64,000 nt of DNA from Butyrivibrio sp. INlla16 (GTDB lineage Bacteria; Bacillota; Clostridia; Lachnospirales; Lachnospiraceae): positions 154,682 to 218,681 of the forward strand of contig NZ_FMYB01000002.1 of the NCBI RefSeq assembly GCF_900104155.1. The letters run 5' to 3'. Every line of letters starts with the position of its first letter. The stretch's first letter is position 1. The position numbers and the translations under genes were made by a program. This document shows positions 9,127 through 17,232 of the stretch, in pieces. The notes below the pieces were generated by a model. That model saw only the letters and a program-made list of their open reading frames with translations. It searched no databases and was not told where the DNA came from.

Positions 9127-10065
9127 ATGGCTCAAAATAATAGTATGAAAAAGGACAAGAAGATCACAATTAAAGAATTGAAACGTCAGAAATTTCTTCT
9201 TGGTGTGTCATTCTTTGTTGTGTTGTACGGTATTATATTCTACTACCTGCCTTTGGCAGGCTGGATTATGGCTTTTGAGAATTACAAGCCTAAAAAAGGA
9301 TTTTTTGGATCTACCTTCGTCGGACTTGCGAAGTTTAAGTTCCTATTTGAAGATGAAGTATTTATTAAGGTTATAAGAAATACCTTTGCAATGGGTGTGA
9401 TCAACCTTGTAACAACAACGATAATGGCAGTGCTTTTTGCAATTGTCTTAAATGAAGTAAGAAGAGGATGGATAAAGAAACCTATTCAGACAATATCCTA
9501 CCTTCCGCACTTCTTATCATGGATTGTTGTTACCAGTATTCTCCATGTATCTTTGTCATCAACCGGTATTATTAATGACCTGCTGATGAGATTTGGATTT
9601 ATTAAACAGGCAATCAACTTTTTTGCGCACCCCGGTTATTTCTGGCCGATAGTTGCATTTGCAAACTGTTGGAAGGAGACGGGATGGAACGCAATAATCT
9701 ATCTTGCAGCCATCACAGCTATAGATCCTGCTTTATATGAAGCAGCATCCATCGATGGAGCAGACAGATTACAAAAGATCAGATATATTACTTTCCCAGG
9801 TATAAAGCCCACATTCATGATTCTTCTTCTTATGAATGTCGGTAACGTACTTAATGCAGGTTTCGAAGTACAGTACCTGCTTGGTAACGGACTTGTACAG
9901 TCTGTATCACAGACTATCGATATCTATGTACTGAAATGGGGTATTTCGCAGAACGATTACTCTCTTGGTACTGCTGCTGGTTTGTTTAAGAGTGCTGTAA
10001 GTATTGCAATCATCGTTATTGCCAACGCTATTGCTAAGAAATACAGCGAGCAGAGATTATTCTAA
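9127..10065 (+). CDS. LplB-type sugar ABC transporter permease
   Basis: A 312-residue polytopic membrane protein with about six helices. The ABC-contacting EAA loop reads EAASIDGADRLQKIRYITFP, matching the LplB branch of binding-protein-dependent permeases. The N-terminus has the family YYLPLAGW segment. It forms the channel with the next gene, 15 bp downstream, and receives substrate from the lipoprotein encoded at 7230. GAGGAGTG precedes the ATG. A nearly parallel gene lies at 39276 in the second importer. Confidence 0.93.
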   Translation: MAQNNSMKKDKKITIKELKRQKFLLGVSFFVVLYGIIFYYLPLAGWIMAFENYKPKKGFFGSTFVGLAKFKFLFEDEVFIKVIRNTFAMGVINLVTTTIMAVLFAIVLNEVRRGWIKKPIQTISYLPHFLSWIVVTSILHVSLSSTGIINDLLMRFGFIKQAINFFAHPGYFWPIVAFANCWKETGWNAIIYLAAITAIDPALYEAASIDGADRLQKIRYITFPGIKPTFMILLLMNVGNVLNAGFEVQYLLGNGLVQSVSQTIDIYVLKWGISQNDYSLGTAAGLFKSAVSIAIIVIANAIAKKYSEQRLF

Positions 10066-10080
10066 GGGAGGAGCAAAGCG

Positions 10081-10980
10081 ATGAACGAAAAAGAGTATAA
10101 AGTAAGAAGACCGGTGAGTGACGTCATATTTGAGATATTTGTCGTAGTGTTCCTTTTCCTTTTTGTAGTAATAACACTTTACCCTGTACTCAATACGGTT
10201 GCACTTTCATTTAATGATGGTATTGATGCTGTAAGAGGCGGTATCTACTTGTGGCCTCGTAAGTTTACAATGAAAAACTATAATACAGTATTTGCCATGC
10301 AGAACATTTGGACAGGTGCCAGAGTAACAGTATTAAGAACCGTAATTGCAACACTCACTTCACTTTTTGCAAATGCACTTCTTGCATTTGTAGTAAGTAG
10401 AAAGAGATTTTTATTTAAGTCCCAGCTTTCACTTTTCTGGGTTATCACAATGTATGTAAACGGTGGTATGATTCCTACATTCCTCCTTTACAAGAATCTT
10501 GGACTTACAGGAACATTCCATGTATACTGGGTTCCCGGCATGATCAGTGCTTTCAATATGCTGGTTATGAGAACTTACATGGAAGGAATTCCGGAAAGTT
10601 TGGAAGAATCCGCACAGCTTGATGGTGCAGGATACTGGACAATCTTCAAGGATATCATTTCTCCTTTAAGTAAGCCCGTTTACGCAACAGTTGCTCTGTT
10701 CATTGCGGTATGGCAGTGGAACTCATGGTTCGATGCAATGCTGTACAACCGTATGAAGACAGAATACACCACACTTCAGTATGAGTTGATGAAGTTGCTG
10801 TCATCAGTAATGCAGCAGAGTGGTAGTGCAGATAGTGCTAAGAATGGTGCAAACACCATCACACCTATCACAATACGTGCAGCAGTTACAGTTGCAACAA
10901 TGCTTCCTATCGTACTTCTTTATCCTTTCTTACAGAGGTACTTCGTTACCGGTCTTACAATCGGTGGCGTAAAGGAGTGA
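10081..10980 (+). CDS. LplC-type sugar ABC transporter permease
   Basis: A 299-residue polytopic membrane protein of the LplC/YtcP branch. Its EAA loop reads EESAQLDGAGYWTIFKDIIS, followed by helices ending in LYPFLQRYFVTGLTIGGVKE, a C-terminal signature of this family. It is the partner of the permease immediately upstream, with GGGAGG before its ATG. A strong terminator follows 55 bp after its stop, closing the operon. Confidence 0.93.
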   Translation: MNEKEYKVRRPVSDVIFEIFVVVFLFLFVVITLYPVLNTVALSFNDGIDAVRGGIYLWPRKFTMKNYNTVFAMQNIWTGARVTVLRTVIATLTSLFANALLAFVVSRKRFLFKSQLSLFWVITMYVNGGMIPTFLLYKNLGLTGTFHVYWVPGMISAFNMLVMRTYMEGIPESLEESAQLDGAGYWTIFKDIISPLSKPVYATVALFIAVWQWNSWFDAMLYNRMKTEYTTLQYELMKLLSSVMQQSGSADSAKNGANTITPITIRAAVTVATMLPIVLLYPFLQRYFVTGLTIGGVKE

Positions 10981-11034
10981 TACTAAGACCATTACACCTT
11001 ATGGTGTAAATAGATAATACTTTCCTTATATGCG

Positions 11035-11070
11035 AACTCCGCATCGGTTATGGCCGATGCGGAGTTTTTG
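11035..11070 (+). terminator. Strong terminator closing the first sugar importer operon
   Basis: AACTCCGCATCGG (11035-11047) and CCGATGCGGAGTT (11054-11066) form a 13-bp perfect stem with a 6-base loop and a following T run. Confidence 0.93.
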
Positions 11071-11161
11071 TTTGGGAAACGAATCAACCAGATGACTCTA
11101 AAATTCGACAATACCTACCGCAAACAAGAAACCCAAAGCGCGCAATTTAATTTTTGTCAAG

Positions 11162-11195
11162 TACGAATTATGAACAATTCAGTGCATAATTCGTA
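11162..11195. promoter_or_regulatory. Perfect 11-bp dyad upstream of the MalT-like gene remnant
   Basis: TACGAATTATG (11162-11172) and CATAATTCGTA (11185-11195) are exact inverted repeats around 12 bases. A TTGTCA sequence at 11155 could be a -35 box, so this may be an operator. The spacing also allows an RNA hairpin. Confidence 0.5.
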
Positions 11196-11252
11196 GGCAC
11201 AGGAGGGGATACATCATTTAGAATAATAAATTGAAGCACTGTCTATTTCTTG

Positions 11253-11278
11253 GACTTTTGCAAGGAAGTGCAAAAGTC
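11253..11278 (+). promoter_or_regulatory. Leader hairpin before the MalT-like gene remnant
   Basis: GACTTTTGCA (11253-11262) and TGCAAAAGTC (11269-11278) are perfect 10-bp inverted repeats with loop AGGAAG. No T run follows. The dyad ends 20 bp before the start codon, just ahead of the GAGGGG ribosome binding site, so it could act as an operator or modulate translation. Confidence 0.45.
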
Positions 11279-11298
11279 AAATAGAGGGGAATAATATC

Positions 11299-11703
11299 AT
11301 GCCAAAACGCAAAGGGAATTTAAACACTATTTATATTTCCGAACGCCTTCAGGAATGCCTGAGGCAGGTTGCTTTTTGCCCATTGACTACAGTGGTGGCG
11401 CCGATGGGATACGGGAAGACTACTGCCGTAAACTGGTTTCTTTCTGAAAAATCGCATGATGAAAAAATTGATACCATTCGTATCAGTGTGTATTCCGATA
11501 ATGTAACCATTTTCTGGAAAAGTGTTCAGGATGCGTTCAGCTTCGCCGGATACAATTTCTTACAGGAGTATCCTTATCCTACAGACCCCGCCAGCGGAAG
11601 TCTGTTAGCTGATGCTGTCTGCCATGAATTGCAGGGAGAGAAAGAATTTCACTTCTTACAGACAAAACCTCCAGCGCTCTACTATTTGCGCTGGTGGCTA
11701 TGA
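11299..11703 (+). pseudogene. 5' remnant of a MalT/LuxR-type ATPase regulator
   Basis: The first 115-120 residues match the N-terminus of large (about 800-residue) MalT-like LuxR-family regulators. Seen are the start MPKRKGNLNTIYISERL and a Walker A motif APMGYGKTTAVNW near residues 34-46, continuing to LLADAVCHELQGE. After about position 11655 the reading frame no longer resembles the family and stops at 11703. The rest of the ATPase, the TPR-like domain and the LuxR helix-turn-helix are absent. The sequence beyond the junction belongs to the opposite-strand BlaR1-like gene, which is also cut there, so a deletion appears to have joined two convergent gene starts. The product is probably not functional. 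Confidence 0.8.
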
Positions 11704-12064
11704 TCTGTTCATTTGGCAGATAGTCATACTCTGCATCAGAAGGCACTATCATATTATCGCCACCTATAGACGCAGCTCCCACTTCAGAAGCCGGAGTGTA
11801 GTCATGATAAGTAACCTCAGGCACTTCTTCATCTTTGTTATCTCCAAGCAAAAGAGATTCTACTGCCCCATTCACATCCGGGAAAATCCCAAACTGTGAT
11901 TCAACCTGAAAAGGCATGATGAGCTTTAATGCTACAATAGCCCAAAGCACACCCATAAACCACTTAGGTGCCTTCTTTAAAGGAAACCTCAAAAGAATAA
12001 CTGCTATCATGAGAAATGAGGCTGTTATGCTCATCTCAAGAATTTTAATAAAAACTGTCCCCAT
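11660..12064 (-). pseudogene. 5' remnant of a BlaR1-type M56 membrane metallopeptidase
   Basis: The minus-strand start is the ATG at 12064 (MGTVFIKILEMSI) with GGAGGG 8 bases upstream. The N-terminus has the two closely spaced membrane helices and the LRFPLKKAPKWFMGVLWAIV segment typical of BlaR1/MecR1 sensors, then an acidic loop. It lacks the later membrane helices, the HEXXH zinc site and any sensor domain, because similarity ends near the 11650-11665 junction shared with the MalT-like remnant. It lies 100 bp downstream of blaI on the same strand, the normal blaI-blaR1 order. BlaI may therefore lack its inactivating partner. Confidence 0.75.
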
Positions 12065-12163
12065 ACATTTCCCTCCAATTTTCAAGTAATCCAGGTACTG
12101 TGAAAGCACCTATTTCTGTAATTCATTTATTTTCCTGCACCATATCCCAACAAAAGCAAGCAT

Positions 12164-12520
12164 TTAATCCTTCGCCTTATCAATGATTTCCCTAATCTCA
12201 TCAAGCTCCTTTTTTGAGAGCTTCTGACGAGAAGTGAAAGCTGCAAGAAAAGCAGGTAAGGATCCCCCAAATGTTTCCTCTACAAACTCCTCGCTCTTTC
12301 TCGTATAAAATTCTTCCTGTGAGATTTTGGATGAGACAACTCCATCCTCATTTTGAAATAAACCCTTCTCGCAGAGTTTCTTAAGAACTGTGTAGGTGGT
12401 AGATTTCTTCCACCCGAATTCATCGGTGCAAAGCTTTACAAGCTCTCCCGAACCAACAGGCTCCTTCTCCCATATAAGCCTGGCAAACTGCATCTGAACT
12501 TCCCCTAATTCAACTGCCAT
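12164..12520 (-). CDS. blaI: BlaI/MecI-family transcriptional repressor
   Basis: A 118-residue winged-helix repressor. The N-terminal domain (residues 1-80) carries the family pattern LGEVQMQFARLIWEKEPV and a recognition region with WKKSTTYTVLKKLCEKG. The C-terminal part (about 85-118) is the dimerisation segment. BlaI proteins repress their own operon and are cleaved by a BlaR1-type peptidase when a cell-wall signal arrives. Two operator-like palindromes sit immediately upstream of the start. The partner peptidase downstream is truncated, so the repressor may be constitutively bound. No beta-lactamase is visible nearby. Confidence 0.9.
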   Translation of the reverse strand: MAVELGEVQMQFARLIWEKEPVGSGELVKLCTDEFGWKKSTTYTVLKKLCEKGLFQNEDGVVSSKISQEEFYTRKSEEFVEETFGGSLPAFLAAFTSRQKLSKKELDEIREIIDKAKD

Positions 12521-12530
12521 ATTTACCTCC

Positions 12531-12582
12531 TTGGTCTATTCTGTGTAGACTTCATATTCTGAGTTTACTCTGAATAGACCAA
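12531..12582. promoter_or_regulatory. Two BlaI-type operators
   Basis: GTCTA-N7-TAGAC occurs at 12534-12550, and an imperfect copy GTTTA-N7-TAGAC at 12563-12579. The half-site sequence and spacing resemble known BlaI/MecI operators. The pair is also enclosed by longer arms TTGGTCTATTC (12531-12541) and GAATAGACCAA (12572-12582). Location directly in front of blaI supports autoregulation. Confidence 0.72.
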
Positions 12583-12606
12583 GTTGTCAACCTTTATTCT
12601 CTATGG

Positions 12607-12695
12607 TACCTTGAAACATGGCAGTTACATATTATCAAGGTAATGAAAGTGACGGATATTACCTTGAAATCTAGAGAAAGTCAGGAATCAAGGTA
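12607..12695. repeat. Two-unit alternating-arm array (53-bp period), arm TACCTTGA
   Basis: TACCTTGA at 12607 and 12660 alternates with its inverse TCAAGGTA at 12635 and 12688. Both units have the form TACCTTGA-N20-TCAAGGTA and are exactly 53 bp apart; inner sequences differ. The layout matches the larger arrays at 17233, 33126 and 45379. It lies in the divergent region between blaI and the RelA-domain gene, which otherwise holds only promoter-like AT-rich DNA. Confidence 0.8.
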
Positions 12696-12795
12696 ATCAC
12701 ACGCTAAAATTGCTTTATTTTATCGGGGGATAATACAGAACTGATTTTGTCGGGCTAACACCCAACCTCAAATTATGCTAATATATATGAGTAGA

Positions 12796-12845
12796 GGCAA
12801 AGACGCTTTTCAAAAGATTGGCGGTCTTTGTCTTTTCTTTTTGCC
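12796..12845 (+). terminator. Hairpin with T-rich tail in the leader of the RelA-domain gene
   Basis: GGCAAAGACGC (from 12796) can pair with GCGGTCTTTGTC (12821-12832), with a bulge and a 14-base loop, followed by TTTTCTTTTT. It resembles a terminator placed 25 bp before the start codon and might attenuate expression. No known riboswitch was recognised upstream of it. Confidence 0.45.
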
Positions 12846-12867
12846 TTAAGAGAAAGGGGGATGAAGG

Positions 12868-13857
12868 ATGGTCACATTAAATGATTATCTGTATTCGGGG
12901 GATACGGTTTTAAAGATTTTGCAGAGATATCACAACGATCTTAAAGAGGATGCAATGAAAACCAAGAATGGCGTTGATATAATCCATTGCAATTTTCTTC
13001 TTCAGTTGACGGAGCTCCTGGAACACAATGATTTCCTGACTTCGCAGTCTCAGCGACTTCGCGAATTCTACAAATACATGTCCAATGAATATCCGTTTCT
13101 TGCTTTCGCATTTAAGGGGAGGATCAAGTCCCTGATAAGGGCAGAGGAGAAGTTCAATGGAAATATCGTTGAGCATGTCTATGATTACTATGGGAAAAAT
13201 CATGCCTTTCCAAGTGTCACGGAATTGAAGCAGGAAATGGGACCCATAAGAGATCTGATTGCATACCGCATAGTTATTTCCATGCCTGCATGTCACTTGA
13301 AGGACGGGGAAGACCGCGATGAGATAGAACTGAAATACCTGTATAAAATTGCAAATGAGCTCCCCGGATTTCTCGAGGAGATGGGCTTTTCGGCTGAGAT
13401 ATACGGGATACCTGGCAAGGACCCTTCTGATATGATCACAGAAACTCTCAGGCCGTACTATAGAGATTACATTAAAAATCCCAGCCCGTACGGATATCGT
13501 TCACTTCATATAACCTTTTATGACAACCAATCCAGATCGTATCTTGAGGTGCAGATTCGGACCAAGCAGATGGATGACTATGCGGAGATAGGTCCGGCGC
13601 ACCATCTGGGATATGAAAAGAGACAGGATGAAGAGCGAAGCCGCAGGGATACTGTGCCTTCAGGAGAATGTACGTATTTTGACGAAGCATATGAGAGAGG
13701 GATGCTTTTGCAGGGGCTTGACCTTTCCAAGCTTGATGTTAACATGTTTGGCGCCGTGAACAATCAGCTTGTGAATGACGGATGCGGACTCTATCGCGGA
13801 AGATTGATTTTGCCCTATGAGCATCTTTCGAGATTCCAGAATGATATTATTGATTAA
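12868..13857 (+). CDS. RelA/SpoT-domain protein (putative ppGpp synthetase)
   Basis: A 329-residue protein with an N-terminal helical region and a RelA_SpoT nucleotidyltransferase domain at about residues 70-260. Diagnostic segments are FKGRIKSLIRAEEKF, IRDLIAYRIVI with the metal-binding Asp, YGYRSLHITFYD and LEVQIRTKQMDDYAEIGPAHH. It lacks HD hydrolase, TGS and ACT domains, so it is a stand-alone small alarmone synthetase-like protein, larger than RelP/RelQ (about 210-270). It would make (p)ppGpp from ATP and GTP/GDP in the cytoplasm. Activity is inferred. It is monocistronic, followed by the TPP riboswitch. GAAAGGGGG precedes the ATG. Confidence 0.85.
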   Translation: MVTLNDYLYSGDTVLKILQRYHNDLKEDAMKTKNGVDIIHCNFLLQLTELLEHNDFLTSQSQRLREFYKYMSNEYPFLAFAFKGRIKSLIRAEEKFNGNIVEHVYDYYGKNHAFPSVTELKQEMGPIRDLIAYRIVISMPACHLKDGEDRDEIELKYLYKIANELPGFLEEMGFSAEIYGIPGKDPSDMITETLRPYYRDYIKNPSPYGYRSLHITFYDNQSRSYLEVQIRTKQMDDYAEIGPAHHLGYEKRQDEERSRRDTVPSGECTYFDEAYERGMLLQGLDLSKLDVNMFGAVNNQLVNDGCGLYRGRLILPYEHLSRFQNDIID

Positions 13858-13908
13858 AAACTATTGCGCGTAATTGAATTTTGTTGTATAAAAAATAGGA
13901 AAAATTAA

Positions 13909-14050
13909 ACAGACGGGAGCTTGTAGTACAGGCTGAGAGGAAGGTGTGACTTTCGACCGAGAACCTGATTTGGATAATGCCAACGTAGGGATGCCTGATA
14001 TTATGGGAAGAACGTATGCGGAAGCAATCTGAACGGTTGCTTCCTTTTTT
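13909..14050 (+). ncRNA. TPP riboswitch with terminator
   Basis: The THI-box core is clear: ACGGGAGC at 13913, GGCTGAGAGG at 13931, GACCGAGAACCTGATTTGGA from 13956, and TAATGCCAACGTAGGGA ending near 13991. The expression platform is a terminator, GGAAGCAA (14020-14027) with TTGCTTCC (14037-14044), then T6. When thiamine pyrophosphate binds, transcription of the thiW-thiM-thiE-thiD operon should stop. The position directly upstream of thiW fits. Confidence 0.96.
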
Positions 14051-14136
14051 GTTGGAAAAATGGGCACCGTTTTCCGGTTTGTGGTTGAATGCCGTGGGGA
14101 GTCTCTTTGCAAGCCGTCTGGGATAGGAGATGAGGT

Positions 14137-14697
14137 ATGAAAAAAAGTAACTATTTGTTGAGGCTGGTTATGCTGGCCATGTTTGTGGCGCTCGGAGTTG
14201 TGATATCACCGATTCTGAGAGTTGAGGGAATGTGCCCGATGGCGCACCTTATCAACATAACCTGTGCGGTCTTCATGGGACCGGCTTACGCGCTTCTCTG
14301 TGCACTTTTAATCGGCATCATCAGGATGGCGATTATGGGAATTCCGCCCCTTGCTCTGACCGGAGCTGTTTTCGGGGCAACACTTTCAGGAGTTTTTTAC
14401 AAATTATCAAAAGGGAAAATCTTCGCAGCGGTCCTTGGGGAGATCATCGGAACAGGCCTTATCGGCTCTGTTGTATCCTACCCTGTTATGACTTATCTCT
14501 GGGGGAAAGAGGGCCTGACCTGGTTTTTTTACGTTCCGAGCTTTATCTGCGGAACCCTTATTGGGGGAAGCATCGCATTTTTGCTGCTTCTAAGACTTAA
14601 GGCTACGGGTATGCTTTCAAAGATTCAGAACAGTCTTAAGGATGTTGAGGCAACTGAAAAAAACAGCGAAAGTAATACAAAAAGAAAGGCGTCATAA
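14137..14697 (+). CDS. thiW: ThiW, ECF-type thiazole transporter S component
   Basis: A 186-residue membrane protein with about five to six helices. The N-terminal pattern LVMLAMFVALGVVISPILRVEGMCPMAHLINIT matches ThiW, the substrate-binding subunit of an energy-coupling-factor importer for hydroxyethylthiazole. It is controlled by the TPP riboswitch and abuts thiM (its stop is immediately before the thiM start), which phosphorylates the imported thiazole. The shared ECF ATPase and T subunits must be encoded elsewhere. The last 30 residues are a charged, poorly conserved tail. Confidence 0.9.
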   Translation: MKKSNYLLRLVMLAMFVALGVVISPILRVEGMCPMAHLINITCAVFMGPAYALLCALLIGIIRMAIMGIPPLALTGAVFGATLSGVFYKLSKGKIFAAVLGEIIGTGLIGSVVSYPVMTYLWGKEGLTWFFYVPSFICGTLIGGSIAFLLLLRLKATGMLSKIQNSLKDVEATEKNSESNTKRKAS

Positions 14698-15552
14698 ATG
14701 TCTGAGCTAATTCACTGTATAACAAATCCAATATCTATGATGCAATGCGCAAATGCAATTTTAGCACTTGGCGCGAAGCCGATAATGGCTGAGCATCCGT
14801 TGGAAGTCATGGAGATCACTGAGAGCGCTTCTGCTCTTGTAATTAATCTGGGTAATATATCGGACACCAGAATGGAGTCGATGGAGATATCTTTTGAAAC
14901 TGCTCTGAAGAAAAATATACCGGTTGTGATAGATGCGGTGGGCGTAGCCTGCTCCAAGCTTCGCAGGGATTTCGTGATGAGGCTTCTAAAGATGAGGTCG
15001 AAGAAAACGGAATTGTCTTTGAGGGAAAAGGGGATCCTTTTACTTAAGGGAAACTACTCCGAGATTAAGGCGATTTTTGATGAGTCCTACAGGGGAGTTG
15101 GCGTCGATGCCGACGAAAGTCTGGGAGCTTCAGAGATAGCTGATATTGTAAGAGTGCTGGCTTTGAATCTGGGAGTGATCGTGCTCGCCAGCGGTGAGAA
15201 GGATATCGTATCAGATGTAAGTCGTACATTTTTTATAAGTAATGGGAATCCGATAATGGGGGTGATTACGGGAACGGGATGCATGCTAGGGGCTATATGC
15301 GGCGTGTTTCTGGCAAGGGATGCGAGCATAGAAGCTGTCCTCCGCGCAGCCGGATTTTTCGGGATTGCTGGAGAAATTGCATATGAGAGAGCGGAAGCAG
15401 TTACGGAGAGGCTTACAAATGGCAAAGCATCTGAAAGCATGGTTGGAAGCGGAAGTTTTCTTGTTGAACTTTTAAATGCAATTTCAATGATCGATGAAGA
15501 AACTGTAAAAAGTTTGCTTAGATGCGCTGAAGAAAAACATTCATCTAACTGA
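14698..15552 (+). CDS. thiM: Hydroxyethylthiazole kinase ThiM
   Basis: A 284-residue cytoplasmic ribokinase-like enzyme that phosphorylates 4-methyl-5-hydroxyethylthiazole for thiamine salvage. Diagnostic segments: ITNPISMMQCANAILALGAKPIMAE at the N-terminus, PVVIDAVGVACSKLR, LLKGNYSEI, and the anion hole GTGCMLGAICG. Length fits the family (260-290). There is no gap after thiW; the 45-bp gap to thiE has its own GAAAGGA. With ThiW upstream this is a complete thiazole uptake-and-activation pair. Confidence 0.95.
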   Translation: MSELIHCITNPISMMQCANAILALGAKPIMAEHPLEVMEITESASALVINLGNISDTRMESMEISFETALKKNIPVVIDAVGVACSKLRRDFVMRLLKMRSKKTELSLREKGILLLKGNYSEIKAIFDESYRGVGVDADESLGASEIADIVRVLALNLGVIVLASGEKDIVSDVSRTFFISNGNPIMGVITGTGCMLGAICGVFLARDASIEAVLRAAGFFGIAGEIAYERAEAVTERLTNGKASESMVGSGSFLVELLNAISMIDEETVKSLLRCAEEKHSSN

Positions 15553-15597
15553 ATTCGTTTTTCATAAAACATAGAAAGGATTAGTCCGGTCATAGGA

Positions 15598-16260
15598 TTG
15601 GATAGTACAAGACAGATGGGAAGAATAGACAGAGAACAGCTAAAGCTCTACCTGGTGACCGACAGCACCGGAATGGATGAGGAGACGTTTCTTCGAAAGA
15701 CGGAGGCAGCCATACGGGGCGGCGCCACGATTGTCCAGATCAGGGAAAAGGAAAAGAGCACCCGTGAATACATGGAGCTTGCGGGTAAGGTTCATGAGAT
15801 TACGGCAAGGTACAAGGTGCCGCTGATTGTGGACGACAGGATAGATGTGGCGATGGCGATAGGAGCAGAGGGTGTACACCTAGGGCAGAGCGACATTCCG
15901 GTCAGCGTCGCAAGAAGAATTGTGGGAGGCAAGATGATAATCGGTGCCACGACTAAGACTGTGCAGCAGGCGAAGGAAGCTTATGAAAGCGGTGCCGATT
16001 ACCTTGGAGTAGGAGCAATTTATCCTACCACAACCAAAGTGAAAACAGTTCTGACCTCGGTTGATACGCTTCGAAGTATCTGCGAAGCTGTGCCAATACC
16101 CGCAAATGCCATAGGCGGCCTCAATAAGGATAATATTCAGATTCTAAAAGGTGTCCCGATAGCAGGAATATGCGTCGTGTCTGCAATCATGAAGGCAGAA
16201 GATCCTGAAAAGGCAGCAGAAGAATTGGGCTCAGCTTTTGAAGAACTGGGGGACTTATGA
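15598..16260 (+). CDS. thiE: Thiamine-phosphate synthase ThiE
   Basis: A 215-220-residue TIM-barrel enzyme that joins HMP-pyrophosphate with thiazole phosphate to give thiamine phosphate. Motifs: [44 protein letters not shown], and the GAIYPTTTK phosphate-binding segment. The start is uncertain. TTG at 15598 follows a weak AGGA, while the ATG at 15616 gives the conserved N-terminus with less obvious ribosome binding sequence; TTG at 15598 is shown. The stop overlaps the thiD start by 4 bp (ATGA), indicating translational coupling. Confidence 0.94.
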   Translation: MDSTRQMGRIDREQLKLYLVTDSTGMDEETFLRKTEAAIRGGATIVQIREKEKSTREYMELAGKVHEITARYKVPLIVDDRIDVAMAIGAEGVHLGQSDIPVSVARRIVGGKMIIGATTKTVQQAKEAYESGADYLGVGAIYPTTTKVKTVLTSVDTLRSICEAVPIPANAIGGLNKDNIQILKGVPIAGICVVSAIMKAEDPEKAAEELGSAFEELGDL

Positions 16261-17156
16261 AAAAGAAGACGGTTTTAACAATTGCCGGAAGTGATTCGTC
16301 CGGGGGAGCCGGAATCCAGGCGGACATCAAGACTATTGAAGCGCACGGCGTTTTCGCAATGAGTGTGATAACCGCACTCACAGCGCAAAACACTATGGGC
16401 ATCACCGAAGTTCTGCCGGTTCCGAAGGACTTCATCTATAAGCAACTGGAGGCGGCCCTTGAGGATATCAGGCCTGACGCGGTAAAGATAGGTATGCTTC
16501 CGAATAAAGAAGCAATGGAGGCGGTGGTGCTTGCTATTGATAAATACGACCTTAAAAATGTGGTTATTGATCCGGTGCTTAGCTCAACCTCCGGAACTGA
16601 GCTTTCAAGAAAAGATGCTACCGAATACATGATGAAAGAACTATTTTCACGAAGCATTCTGGTTACACCCAATATACCGGAGGCAGAGATACTGTGCGGG
16701 ATAGAGATTTCTTCCGAGCAGGATATGGAAGTTGCCGCAAAGACTCTTGGAGATGCTTGCGGGTGTAACGTGTTATTAAAAGGCGGACACAGTACTTTTG
16801 AAGAGCACGGAGTGACAGCAGATCTGCTGTATATGGCAAATGTGGAAAATACTGATGCGGAAGCTTATAAAGTCAAGGGTGAAGATGCCGGTAGAGCTAC
16901 TGATGAAAATGTTTACATAGACGATGATATCAGATGGATTTCCGGCACAAGAATAGACAACCCCAACACTCATGGAACAGGCTGCACTCTATCAAGTGCA
17001 ATTGCCGCTAATCTTGCTAAAGGGCATGACCTTGAAAGTGCGGTACGATCGGCTAAAGAGTATATCAAAAAGTGCATATCCGCTGATCTCGACCTTGGTC
17101 ACGGCCGCGGTCCCCTCTGGCATTATTGCGGGGAAGATTGTGGTTTTTGGTCGTAG
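16257..17156 (+). CDS. thiD: Hydroxymethylpyrimidine/phosphomethylpyrimidine kinase ThiD
   Basis: A 299-residue ribokinase-fold enzyme phosphorylating HMP and HMP-phosphate. Family motifs: [19 protein letters not shown] at the N-terminus, [30 protein letters not shown], and the C-terminal [19 protein letters not shown]. It is about 30 residues longer than typical ThiD, because of an acidic insert around residues 195-225 just before the catalytic loop. It is the last gene of the riboswitch-controlled operon. A run of degenerate GATTGTAGTTA units begins inside its last codons. Confidence 0.95.
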   Translation: MKKKTVLTIAGSDSSGGAGIQADIKTIEAHGVFAMSVITALTAQNTMGITEVLPVPKDFIYKQLEAALEDIRPDAVKIGMLPNKEAMEAVVLAIDKYDLKNVVIDPVLSSTSGTELSRKDATEYMMKELFSRSILVTPNIPEAEILCGIEISSEQDMEVAAKTLGDACGCNVLLKGGHSTFEEHGVTADLLYMANVENTDAEAYKVKGEDAGRATDENVYIDDDIRWISGTRIDNPNTHGTGCTLSSAIAANLAKGHDLESAVRSAKEYIKKCISADLDLGHGRGPLWHYCGEDCGFWS

Positions 17157-17225
17157 TTAGGATTGTAGTAAGGCATTGTAGCTTGGATTGTGGTTAGGGA
17201 TTGTAGTTAAAATCGTGGTTAGGGT
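17136..17225 (+). repeat. Degenerate tandem 11-14-bp repeat at the 3' end of thiD
   Basis: Seven imperfect copies of a GATTGTAGTTAG-like unit begin near 17136, 17150, 17161, 17173, 17186, 17199 and 17212. The first two lie in the thiD coding end and stop. The copies directly precede the 52-bp array that starts at 17233. No protein or known element explains them. Confidence 0.6.
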
Positions 17226-17232
17226 GCAGGAA

